Source: Faecalimicrobium dakarense (GTDB lineage: Bacteria; Bacillota; Clostridia; Peptostreptococcales; Peptostreptococcaceae). Taken from it: 40,201 bases of DNA. Within the stretch, counting starts at the first letter, position 1, and each line of letters opens with the position of its first letter. A program made the position numbers and the translations under genes. The stretch lies in assembly GCF_000499525.1 (NCBI RefSeq), contig NZ_HG529388.1, positions 1-40,201 of the forward strand, given 5' to 3'. This document shows, piece after piece, positions 25,040 through 33,108 of the stretch. The notes beneath the pieces are model-generated. The model was not told the origin of the DNA and did no database searches. It was given only the letters and a program-made list of their open reading frames with translations.

Positions 25040-26317
25040 TTAAACCTCCTCAACACTTATATAGATATCGCTATCTATTTTACCTAAAAGGTCTTTATTT
25101 ATATTAATACGTTCCATTTCAGAAGGTATCATATGAGCCCTTTTCTTTTCAAAAATAACTTCATTATTACATCTAACAACTAGTTTTTTGCCAGTACATA
25201 TATTACGAACTCTCATAAATAAATTTACATCTTCATTAGAATCTATATTTATATATTGGGGAACTACATAACCAATTCCATCACTAGCAACAGTTTTTAT
25301 ATTATTAGATGTAGAAGATTTCTTTTTAGCCTTCTTATTTAAAACATATAAAGCAGCATTCTTACCAGCAATTCTACTTTCCTTTGTAACAAAGTCAACT
25401 AAATCATGAACATGAACAACATTACCACAAGCAAAGAAACCTTCTTTATCTGTAGACATACTATTATTAACTATAGGCCCACTTGTTTTTTTATCTAGAT
25501 TAACACCAATACCACTAGAAAGTTCATTTTCAGGAATTAGTCCAACTGAAAGTAAAACAGTATCACATTCTATAAATTCTTCGCTACCTTCAATAACCTC
25601 TCTATTATCATTAAGCTTAGCTAAAGTAACTCCGCTAACTCTATCTTTTCCATGTATATAGTTTATACAAGTTTGTAATTTTAAAGGTATATTAAAATCA
25701 TCTAAACACTGTACTATGTTTCTTGTAAGTCCGCTTGAGTGAGGATTTACTTCTACAACACATTGAACTTTAGCACCTTCTAATGTCATACGTCTGGCCA
25801 TAATAAGCCCGATATCACCAGAACCGTAGATAACTACTTTTTTACCAACTAAGTATCCTTCCATATTAATAAATCTTTGAGCAGCACCAGCATTATAAAC
25901 TCCAGCAGGTCTATATCCTGGAATATCTATAGCACCCCTAGTTCTTTCTCTACAGCCCATTGCAAGAATTACAGCATCAGCACTTATTTCTATAAGACCA
26001 TCTTCGCCCATTGCAGATATAATTTTTTCATCATTAGCTTCATCTATATTAAGAACCATAGTATTTAACATAAAGTCTATGTTTTCTTCTTGAATCATTT
26101 TTATAAATTTACCAGCATACTCAGGGCCTGTTAATTCCTCTTTAAACTCATGAAGACCAAATCCATTATGGATACACTGATTTAAAATACCTCCAAGTTC
26201 TCTATCTCTTTCAATTATTAATACCTTTTCACATCCGTTTTTCTTAGCTTCTAGAGCAGCACCTAATCCAGCAGGACCACCACCAATTACAACAACATTA
26301 TATTTCAACAGTCTCAC
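25040..26317 (-). CDS. FAD-dependent pyridine nucleotide oxidoreductase of the glp operon
   Basis: 425 residues. The N-terminal dinucleotide-binding motif is VVIGGGPAGLGAALEAKKNG, and a second Rossmann motif is VVIYGSGDIGLIMARRM near residue 165. A late FACGNVVHVHDLVD binds FAD. It belongs to the NADH:acceptor oxidoreductases found beside GlpA in clostridia and likely passes electrons from G3P oxidation to NAD or another carrier, together with the DUF1667 protein. Its start overlaps the end of the upstream dehydrogenase by about 20 bp, so translation is coupled. A Cys pair (CIHNGFG) resembles the GlpB-type group only loosely. Confidence 0.88.
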   Translation of the reverse strand: MRLLKYNVVVIGGGPAGLGAALEAKKNGCEKVLIIERDRELGGILNQCIHNGFGLHEFKEELTGPEYAGKFIKMIQEENIDFMLNTMVLNIDEANDEKIISAMGEDGLIEISADAVILAMGCRERTRGAIDIPGYRPAGVYNAGAAQRFINMEGYLVGKKVVIYGSGDIGLIMARRMTLEGAKVQCVVEVNPHSSGLTRNIVQCLDDFNIPLKLQTCINYIHGKDRVSGVTLAKLNDNREVIEGSEEFIECDTVLLSVGLIPENELSSGIGVNLDKKTSGPIVNNSMSTDKEGFFACGNVVHVHDLVDFVTKESRIAGKNAALYVLNKKAKKKSSTSNNIKTVASDGIGYVVPQYINIDSNEDVNLFMRVRNICTGKKLVVRCNNEVIFEKKRAHMIPSEMERININKDLLGKIDSDIYISVEEV

Positions 26318-27782
26318 CCCTTAACTCTTTTACTTTTCCTACAACCATATTTGAACCTTCATAATCTTTTAAAACATCTTCAACAGATATGTTTAACTCT
26401 CTAGCTATTATTTCAACAACCTTTGGACCACAGAAACCTCCTTGGCATCTTCCCATACCTGGGCGAACTCTTCTTTTAACCCCATCAACAGTTCTTGCAC
26501 CACATGGTCTGTTTATAGCATCTACAATTTCTCCTTCAGTTACATTTTCGCATCTACATATTATAGTTTTATGCTTAGGATTTTTCTCAGCAGCTGAAAT
26601 TCTTTCATCATTAGTCATTTGAGAAAATGGCTTATCTTTTATTCTTATAGGATTAAAATTAGCATTTAATTCTAAAGAATTATTATCTCTGGCAAAAATA
26701 TCTTTTAATATACCTTCAACATAAACAGCTATACCAGGAGCAGAAGCAAGACCTGGAGATTCAATTCCAGCTACATTTATAAAACCTTTTGATTTTTCAG
26801 ATTCAAATATTATAAAGTCACCTGTATTTGGAGTAGCACGAATTCCAGCAAAAGAAGTTATAGTTTTTGAGAAATCTATATTCTGTACAGATTTTAAAGA
26901 TTTATCCATTATTTCTCTTAAACCAGATTTAGTAGTTGTTATATCTTCTAAATCAACTTGCGTAGCGTTTGGACCAACAAGTAAGTTTCCATGAACTGTT
27001 TTAGTAACCAGTATTCCCTTACCTTTTTCAGTAGGACATGTAAATAATGTGTGTACAGCCTTATTTCCTTCAATTTTATCTAATATTTTATACTCACCTT
27101 TTCTTGGGATTATATAAAATTCATCTCCACCAATTAATTTGTTTATTTTATCAGAATATACACCAGATGCATTTATAACATATTTTGATTTTATAACGCC
27201 ATTTACAGTTTTTATTTCAAAGTATTCTTCATTATCGCTAACAACTTTTTTAATATCTATAACTTCGCTTTGTAAATTAAGTGTGACACCATTATCAATA
27301 GCATTTTCCATAAGTGCAACGTTTAGGTTGAAAGGACAAACTATACCTGCACTTTTGCATAAAAGAGCACCAACTACATTTTCACTAACATTAGGCTCTA
27401 TTTCTTTAACTTTATTGCCATCTATTATTTCGAGTCCAGAAGCTCCATTTTTTAATCCTCTTTCGTAAAGATCTTTTATATGATATAAGTCTTTATCATC
27501 AAAAGCCAAAACCAAAGATCCATTTTGCTTAAACTCAACATTAAGATCTTTACAAAGAGAAGGGTATAGGCTATTTCCTAAAACATTTAGCTTTGCTTTT
27601 AAGCTACCTTCATAAGCATCAAATCCACCATGAACTATAGCACTATTAGCTTTGGTTGTACCTTGGCATACTTCAACACCTTTTTCTAAAACAACAGTTT
27701 TTAAATTATATCTAGATAGGTTTCTGGCAATAGCACTTCCTGTTATTCCAGCTCCTATTATAGCTATATCAAACATAAACAA
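26298..27782 (-). CDS. glpA: GlpA-like glycerol-3-phosphate dehydrogenase with [2Fe-2S] BFD domain
   Basis: 494 residues. It has an N-terminal FAD motif (IAIIGAGITGSAIARNLS), a DAO-type oxidoreductase domain to about residue 370 (TFAGIRATPNTGDFII, VAGIESPGLASAPGIA), then a C-terminal BFD-like [2Fe-2S] domain with cysteines in ICRCENVTEG and GRCQGGFCGP. This is the layout of anaerobic GlpA. CAGGGGGAT precedes the ATG. It is the first gene of a three-gene operon, with a CcpA-like site and a terminator-bearing leader upstream, and faces glpT. A hydroxyacid (YgaF/LhgO-like) substrate cannot be excluded, but the glpT neighbour favours G3P. Confidence 0.85.
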   Translation of the reverse strand: MFMFDIAIIGAGITGSAIARNLSRYNLKTVVLEKGVEVCQGTTKANSAIVHGGFDAYEGSLKAKLNVLGNSLYPSLCKDLNVEFKQNGSLVLAFDDKDLYHIKDLYERGLKNGASGLEIIDGNKVKEIEPNVSENVVGALLCKSAGIVCPFNLNVALMENAIDNGVTLNLQSEVIDIKKVVSDNEEYFEIKTVNGVIKSKYVINASGVYSDKINKLIGGDEFYIIPRKGEYKILDKIEGNKAVHTLFTCPTEKGKGILVTKTVHGNLLVGPNATQVDLEDITTTKSGLREIMDKSLKSVQNIDFSKTITSFAGIRATPNTGDFIIFESEKSKGFINVAGIESPGLASAPGIAVYVEGILKDIFARDNNSLELNANFNPIRIKDKPFSQMTNDERISAAEKNPKHKTIICRCENVTEGEIVDAINRPCGARTVDGVKRRVRPGMGRCQGGFCGPKVVEIIARELNISVEDVLKDYEGSNMVVGKVKELRGETVEI

Positions 27783-27806
27783 ATCCCCCTGAGTATTAAT
27801 ATTTGG

Positions 27807-27852
27807 AAAAAAAAACAGAGACCCCCCTATAAGTTATTATAGAAGGCTCTCT
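27807..27852 (-). terminator. Leader terminator of the glpA operon
   Basis: On the minus strand AGAGAGCCTTCTATAA pairs with TTATAGGGGGGTCTCT (one mismatch, two G-U), followed by nine T, between promoter and start codon. A second AGAGA just upstream (CAGAGATTAGAGAG) could compete for the same TCTCTG strand, giving an alternative structure. Confidence 0.75.
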
Positions 27853-27902
27853 AATCTCTGCCATAAATATTTAATTAATATAATTTCATTCATGAAATTA
27901 TG

Positions 27903-27916
27903 TATTAACGCTTTCA
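27903..27916 (-). promoter_or_regulatory. cre-like CcpA site
   Basis: On the minus strand TGAAAGCGTTAATA, one mismatch from the cre consensus TGWAANCGNTNWCA. It overlaps the predicted transcription start of the glpA operon, where CcpA binding represses. Confidence 0.6.
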
Positions 27917-27924
27917 TCACCATA

Positions 27925-27953
27925 ATTATATTCCAAAATTTTGAATTTGTCAT
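27925..27953 (-). promoter_or_regulatory. Promoter of the glpA operon
   Basis: On the minus strand ATGACA (27953-27948), 17 bp, TATAAT (27930-27925). The leader to the glpA start is about 135 nt. The rest of 27783-28110 is A/T-rich and shows nothing else. Confidence 0.7.
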
Positions 27954-28110
27954 TACATTAAATTAAAAATCGAAAAATTTTTTAGTACTAAAAATATAAT
28001 TTATAAAAAATCTTGTCAAAAAACTTTCTAAAATACTTTATTTGAAATATTAATATCCCACATGCTACCATAACCTCATAATACAAAACGAAACAAAATA
28101 GGAGGATATG

Positions 28111-28311
28111 ATGAATTACAAACCCAACACAGAACTAATAAAATTACGCATGCTAAAAAAAGGCTACTCAATAACAAAACTAGCAAAAGAAAGTAATCTA
28201 GGAAAATCAACAGTATCAAGACTAATAAACAAAATGGGCACATCAAGAGTAGAAACAATATATAAAATAGCGAAAGCCTTAGATATAGAAGTAAAAGATA
28301 TAACATTATAA
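28111..28311 (+). CDS. Small XRE-type HTH regulator
   Basis: 66 residues from the second ATG of ATGATG; GGAGG at 28101-28105 is too close to the first. A single Cro/CI-type helix-turn-helix (YSITKLAKESNLGKSTVSRL) fills the protein, ending AKALDIEVKDITL. Such stand-alone repressors control lysogeny-type switches in phages and small mobile elements. It lies 18 bp upstream of the VapE-like gene in the same direction. Confidence 0.88.
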   Translation: MNYKPNTELIKLRMLKKGYSITKLAKESNLGKSTVSRLINKMGTSRVETIYKIAKALDIEVKDITL

Positions 28312-28329
28312 GCGTAATGGGGGATAAAA

Positions 28330-29678
28330 ATGTACAAACAATATATAGATGAAATAAAAAAAGCCCTATAAGATTAAACACAGTAAATAAAAGTAAAATA
28401 AATGAATATTACAATAGCAAAGTCAAAGAGGCTATAAAAGAAAAAAATTTAGATAAAGCATTTGAACTAAGCTGTAAGCAAGATGGAGAAGGCAACAAAA
28501 ACTATAATATAAACTTTCCTTATTTAGATTCTAAAAATAGACCTCAAAAAATATGGGATAACTTAGACCTATTACTAAAACAAAATAATATAAATATAGT
28601 TTATAACGAAATAGTTAAAGATATTGAAATAACTGGACTAGAAGGAACTAATCTAGAAAGTCAGTTAGTAGATATACATTCACTTTGCAATAAATATGGA
28701 TTTTCTCTAAGTCTAAATACAATACAATCTTTTGTATATCGTATAGCTCATAACAATTCATACAACCCAGTGGTAGATTATTTAAGAAACTGCTACATGG
28801 AATTTGATGGAGATAGAAAAAATATACAAATGTTATGTAATGCACTTATAACTAGAAGTGATTATGACCAAGAATTAAAAAAATTATTAATAAGAAAGTG
28901 GTTATTAAACACAGCTACTATTGTATTTAATGATGGAAACACTAATATAGAAGGGATACTAACATTACAAGGAAAACAAGGCATAGGTAAAACAAGGTTA
29001 ATAAGAAAACTAATACCAATGTACGTTAAAACTGGACTAGAGCTAGATCCAAGCGATAAAGACAAAGTTTATCAATGTATAAAATATTGGGTATGTGAAC
29101 TAGGGGAGTTAGATTCAACTCTTAAAAAAGATTTAGCAAAGTTAAAAGCTTTTATAACTGAGCAAGTTGATGAATTTAGAAGACCATATGGACTAGCACC
29201 TATTAAATATCCAAGAAAAACTTCATTTTATGCTACAGTTAATAATGAGGAATTTTTAAAAGATGAATCAGGTAATAGAAGGTACTGGGTAATTCCTATT
29301 GAAAAGATAGATTTTGATTTAATATCTAAAATAGATATAGATAAATTGTGGGGAGAAGTAATGTATATTAAAGAAGAAAATATTGAAAGTAAATATTTAG
29401 ACCAAAAGGAAATAGAAAAATTGAATACTAGCAATGCTGATTTTAAAGTTATGAATCAATTAGAACTAGGGATTAATATAGAGTTTGATTGGGATGCTGA
29501 TAAAGATAAGTGGAATTGGAAGTCTTCTACTGAAATAGCAAATAGGCTACATTTAAAATCTAGTAAAGGTCTTAGAGCTACTTTAGAAAGTTATGGTGCT
29601 AATTATAGAAAGGTTGGAAATAAAAGAGGGTATAATACACCACCATATAAATATGTAATGTCACTTAGTGGGTTTTAG
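28330..29678 (+). pseudogene. VapE-type SF3 helicase/primase-associated protein, frameshifted
   Basis: Virulence-associated E family protein of about 449 residues once repaired. The ATG at 28330, after GGGGGAT, reads MYKQYIDEIKK and then stops. Adding one A to the A7 run at 28356-28362 gives an uninterrupted frame to 29678. The C-terminal two thirds is open as it stands and has the VapE ATPase core: Walker A QGKQGIGKTRLIRK, the acidic CELGELD, KAFITEQVDEFRRPYG, PRKTSFYATVNNEEFL and GNRRYWVIPI, then a winged-helix-like end (STEIANRLHLKSSKGLRATL). VapE proteins serve replication of phages and phage satellites. A cluster of GTAC motifs directly downstream may be its origin. No integrase, terminase or capsid gene is near, so this is an element remnant. 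Confidence 0.8.
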
Positions 29679-29920
29679 TACATTAAAAATTGTACTTTAT
29701 ATGTTGAAACACAAGTTTATGTAAAAAGTATTGTGAGAGTACAGAAAAAGTACACTAAAAGTACGGTAAATTAAAACTTAATGTACTATGTTAAGATATA
29801 GATAAATCAATAGATTTAGATACTTTGTACAGTAGTTACATTAGATTAAATAAAATATTATGTTATTGATGTAGAATTATATTATTAGAGTTAATGTTAT
29901 CTATGATGTACTTACTGTAC
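29678..29920 (+). repeat. GTAC iteron cluster, candidate replication origin
   Basis: The tetramer GTAC occurs at 29678, 29692, 29739, 29750, 29761, 29783, 29827, 29908 and 29917. Five of them (29739, 29750, 29761, 29783, 29827) are spaced 11, 11, 22 and 44 bp, a single helical phase. The three tightest form AGTACnnnAAA-type direct repeats. Between the groups lies very A/T-rich DNA (29831-29900). The region is otherwise non-coding up to the def gene. Confidence 0.5.
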
Positions 29921-30028
29921 TTAATGATAATACTTTGAAAAATAAACTATAAAGAGTAGTATAATTTTATAGTATAGAATATAAAATGACATTAACTTAA
30001 GACAAAGAAATTAGAAAGGTTGGAAAGA

Positions 30029-30439
30029 ATGATAAGAACAATTGTAAAGGATGTACTATTTTTAGAGCAAAAATCAGAACTAGCAACAAAAGAGGATATA
30101 GAAGTTATTAATGATTTAATAGATACGTTAAATGCAAATTTAGATCATTGCGTAGGCCTAGCAGCTAATATGATAGGAGTAAAAAAACGTATATTGGTAT
30201 TTAGTGTGGGTAATATTATAGTTCCTATGGTAAACCCAGTTATAATAAAAAAAGAGAATCCTTATGAAACAGAAGAAAGCTGTCTATCTTTAATGGGCTC
30301 TAGAAAAACAAAAAGATATGAAAAAATAGAGGTAGAATATCTAGATAAAAATTTCAAGAAGCATAAACAAATATTTACAGGATTTACTGCACAGATTATC
30401 CAGCATGAAGTGGATCATTTTGAAGGTATAATAATTTAA
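30029..30439 (+). CDS. def: Peptide deformylase
   Basis: 136 residues from the ATG at 30029; the TTG three codons earlier is less likely. Removes the formyl group from nascent N-terminal Met. All three family motifs are present in slightly variant form: GLAANMIG for motif 1 (usually GxGLAAxQ), EESCLS for motif 2 (usually EGCLS, keeping the metal Cys) and QHEVDHFEG for motif 3 (HExxH). The Asn replacing motif-1 Gln marks the short clostridial/type-3-like subgroup, probably a second copy beside the main def-fmt. Monocistronic. Confidence 0.9.
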   Translation: MIRTIVKDVLFLEQKSELATKEDIEVINDLIDTLNANLDHCVGLAANMIGVKKRILVFSVGNIIVPMVNPVIIKKENPYETEESCLSLMGSRKTKRYEKIEVEYLDKNFKKHKQIFTGFTAQIIQHEVDHFEGIII

Positions 30440-30600
30440 TAGAGAATAATATTTAATAAATTTAGTTTTTCTATTTACATATTTAATATTTTAACTCGAT
30501 TTTCAGCATTTATTTAGATGATATTTTATCATAATTAATTATAACCATTAATATAATTTATATTGAATTAAGCTTCATTTATAAATAAAGGTGGTGTTAT

Positions 30601-31509
30601 ATGTATCCAGTTTATAAAAGTATTGGGACAAAGGAAAAATGTGAGAAAGTAAAAATATTATTTCCGCCACAGCATCAGGAGTGTCAACCCGGACTAGAGT
30701 ATCTTATGGAACCTAGACCTATATCAGATAATCCATATTATAGAGGAAGTTGTAAATTGAAAGGGAAAGTAGCAATTATTACTGGAGGAGATAGTGGAAT
30801 AGGAAGAGCAGTAGCTTATGCATTTGCTAAAGAAGGAGCAGATATTGCTATTTCATATCTTTGTGAACATAAGGATGCAAATGAAACTAAAGCTTATATA
30901 GAAGGATTAGGTGGGAAATGTGTATTAATTCCTGGAGATTTAAGGGATGAAGAAATGTCTAAAGTTGTTGTTGAAAAAACTATGGAGTGCTTTGGTAAAA
31001 TTGATATATTAGTTAATAATCATGGGGTACAATTTATTCAAAGAAATATATTAGATATTACAGCTGAGCAACTAGATGATACATTTAGAACCAACGTATA
31101 TGCTTTTTTCTATATGACAAAGGCAGCGCTTCCATACTTAAAAAAAGGTGCATCTATAATTAATACAACTTCTATTACAGCTTATAGAGGAGAGCCATTA
31201 CTTATAGACTATAGTGCGACTAAAGGAGCAGTGCTAACATTTACTAGATCTCTTTCTCAGTCATTAATAAGTAAAGGTATAAGGGTAAATGGAGTAGCAC
31301 CAGGTCCTATTTGGACTCCTTTAATATCAGCATCTTATTCAGCTGAAGAAGTAGAAACTTTTGGTAGTGACACTAGTAAAGTTCCTATGAATAGACCAGG
31401 TCAGCCATTTGAAGTTGCTACTAGCTTTGTATTTTTAGCTAGTGATGATTCTAGTTATATGTCTGGTCAGATTCTACATCCTAATGGTGGAGCTATAGTT
31501 GGATCTTAA
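30601..31509 (+). CDS. SDR oxidoreductase of the YhdF/YdaD stress group
   Basis: 302-residue short-chain dehydrogenase with the N-terminal extension typical of general-stress SDRs (PPQHQECQPGLEYLMEPRP). NAD(P) motif TGGDSGIGRAVA near residue 60, NNHG at about 140, catalytic Ser in NTTSITAYRG and Tyr-Lys in DYSATKGA near 205, and the C-terminal LHPNGGAI. The natural substrate is unknown. GGTGGTG lies before the ATG. Likely NADP-dependent, monocistronic, ending at a strong terminator. Confidence 0.9.
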   Translation: MYPVYKSIGTKEKCEKVKILFPPQHQECQPGLEYLMEPRPISDNPYYRGSCKLKGKVAIITGGDSGIGRAVAYAFAKEGADIAISYLCEHKDANETKAYIEGLGGKCVLIPGDLRDEEMSKVVVEKTMECFGKIDILVNNHGVQFIQRNILDITAEQLDDTFRTNVYAFFYMTKAALPYLKKGASIINTTSITAYRGEPLLIDYSATKGAVLTFTRSLSQSLISKGIRVNGVAPGPIWTPLISASYSAEEVETFGSDTSKVPMNRPGQPFEVATSFVFLASDDSSYMSGQILHPNGGAIVGS

Positions 31510-31524
31510 TTTATAAATATATAT

Positions 31525-31559
31525 AAAACACTCATATTTATTTAATATGAGTGTTTTTT
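31525..31559. terminator. Bidirectional terminator after the SDR
   Basis: AAAACACTCATATT (31525-31538) pairs with 31544-31557, followed by T6, between convergent genes. Confidence 0.85.
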
Positions 31560-31565
31560 ATATAT

Positions 31566-32123
31566 TTATGAATTTAATTGTTGCACTTCATTATAAAGAG
31601 ATCCTAATTTATCTATTTCTGTTTGTGGTGCAGGGCATAAAGGATAGAATCCTTTTTGAATCAACCATTGAGATACTTCATAAGCGTGATTACAAGCCAT
31701 TGTAAATGCATCTTTTAAGAACTCTCTTAACACTGGATTAGTTGCTTCCATTGAGCCCCAAGCGTATTCTCTACCTGCTCTTTTTAAAGTTAAAAGATAT
31801 CCTGTAGCTATTTCTCTATCGTTTAATTGTTGGATATCTGTTCTAGGTGTAACTGGTACTGGTTGTACAGGAGACTTAGTAAAGTCTTGTAAGTTTATTT
31901 TTAATTGAGGCACATTTAATTTTTCATTAGGCGCACTAGCTTCTTTAACAAATCTTACCTTAAGATTATAGTCCTGTATATGAACTGGAAACTGAGCTTC
32001 TACCATAGCTTTTAGTTCTGGATCTGTAATTTGGTTTTTGTATAGTGCCATATTTGTTATGCTATTTACACAACTCAAAATTAGTTCGTGTAAATTATGT
32101 AATTCTGCTGGTGTTAGTTGCAT
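31566..32123 (-). CDS. CotF-like spore coat protein, two-domain
   Basis: 185-residue protein with two ferritin-like helical segments (residues about 1-70 and 95-170) joined by a Pro-rich linker (VQPVPVTPRT). The second half (LNDREIATGYLLTLKRAGREYAWGSMEATNPVLREF) is the CotF signature and ends with KGFYPLCPAPQ. AGGAGG lies before the ATG. Related to the split pair at 12.6-13.1 kb, but full-length. Confidence 0.85.
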   Translation of the reverse strand: MQLTPAELHNLHELILSCVNSITNMALYKNQITDPELKAMVEAQFPVHIQDYNLKVRFVKEASAPNEKLNVPQLKINLQDFTKSPVQPVPVTPRTDIQQLNDREIATGYLLTLKRAGREYAWGSMEATNPVLREFLKDAFTMACNHAYEVSQWLIQKGFYPLCPAPQTEIDKLGSLYNEVQQLNS

Positions 32124-32429
32124 AATTTATTACCTCCTGAATAAATAAAATTTTTTACACTATTATTATTTCACAATAAAAAGAATTTCTTTCATGGTAA
32201 ATAATTCATAAAAAATATAGATAAGGACATAGCATTCTACACAACAAATTATACTAACGAAAGTAATAAATGCTATAAGTAAAGTAAGAATTTTATATAG
32301 TTGATATATTAAAAAGTAATTCATGGAGTTAACTCTAGCGTAACTGTTTTTACAAAAATAAAAAATTAAAAAAGTAGTTGCACTGGAGTTAACTCCAAGT
32401 GTTATTCTTTATATAGAGGAGGTTTTGAT
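32124..32429 (+). promoter_or_regulatory. Intergenic region with two MerR-type operators
   Basis: GGAGTTAACTCC (32385-32396), a perfect palindrome, lies in a 19-bp spacer between TTGCAC (32378-32383) and TATTCT (32403-32408), the hallmark of MerR-family promoters. A second copy, GGAGTTAACTCT (32325-32336), lies exactly 60 bp upstream with poor promoter elements. The rest is A/T-rich and shows no gene. Confidence 0.7.
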
Positions 32430-32600
32430 ATGAAAAGTTTGGAAGTTAGTGAGAAATAGAATATATCTTTAGATATATTAAGATATTATGAAAGAATTGG
32501 TCTACTTCCTAAAATATCAAGATATAACAGAGGAAGAAGAATTTATAGCGAAACTGACTTAAGATGGGTTGATTTTATAAAATGCATGAGGAGAAATTAG
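32430..32600 (+). pseudogene. MerR-family regulator remnant
   Basis: After GAGGAGG the ATG at 32430 reads MKSLEVSEK, then TAG, then NISLDILRYYERIGLLPKIS and RYNRGRRIYSETDLRWVDFI before a second stop. This is the N-terminal HTH of a MerR protein with a nonsense codon at residue 10 and a truncation after about 55 residues. The dimerisation and sensor parts are missing. Its own operator lies upstream. Confidence 0.8.
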
Positions 32601-32627
32601 TTTAAGCTTTATTAGGGGGAATAATCT

Positions 32628-33055
32628 ATGAAAAAATCAGTACTAATTCAGATGTAAAATTCTTAAAGGGACTAAATCATCAGGGCACGATGTAGAAAAA
32701 ATATATTTAAAGAATAAAAGAATAGAATACTGCGTAGGATGTTTGGTATGTCAAAAAAATGGAGGTCACTATATAAATCCTAAGTATTCAGAGATTACGG
32801 GCAAAGATTTTTACTTAATAACAGCTGCAGGTGATACTAGTAAAAGTTTTATAGATATTGTTGAGCAAGAACTTGAAGGGTTTACTTCATGTTTAGATGG
32901 TGGAAAAACAAAAGGAATTATATATGGAGTTGGAGCATGTGATGTAGGAGACATAAGAAGTAGTAGTGAAATGAAAAGAGCCTTTGAAATGGGGAAAAAT
33001 GTATAACCTAATATTGTAGTTGCAGGTATTCCTGCTAAGGTAATAAAGACAATAT
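32628..33055 (+). pseudogene. Flavodoxin/FMN-reductase remnant fused to an acetyltransferase tail
   Basis: A decayed iron-sulfur flavoprotein/NADPH-FMN reductase. MKKSVLIQ begins the gene, then in other frames come HDVEKIYLKNKRIEYCVGC, a Cys-x-x-Cys segment (GCLVCQKNGG) and ITGKDFYLITAAGDTSKSF to AFEMGKNV and stop. The central FMN-binding portion between GGHY and the ITGKDF strand is missing. Directly after the stop, PNIVVAGIPAKVIKTI and stop is the conserved C-terminus of a NodL/Maa-type hexapeptide acetyltransferase, left by a deletion. MerR and flavodoxin pairs of this type are common, so both were probably one unit. Confidence 0.7.
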
Positions 33056-33108
33056 AGGAATACATATTAAATTAAGAAAATACAATAAAAATTAGTGGGG
33101 TGTAATTA

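Noticed and set aside
28076-28381. Very hydrophobic minus-strand ORF opposite the XRE regulator
   Set aside because: The Leu-rich sequence is the reverse complement of A-rich Lys/Asn codons, and the HTH gene on the plus strand is convincing.
29678-29920. CRISPR array from the repeated GTAC motifs
   Set aside because: The repeats are four to ten bases with uneven spacing in multiples of 11, without repeat-spacer structure or cas genes. No CRISPR array was found elsewhere in the window either.
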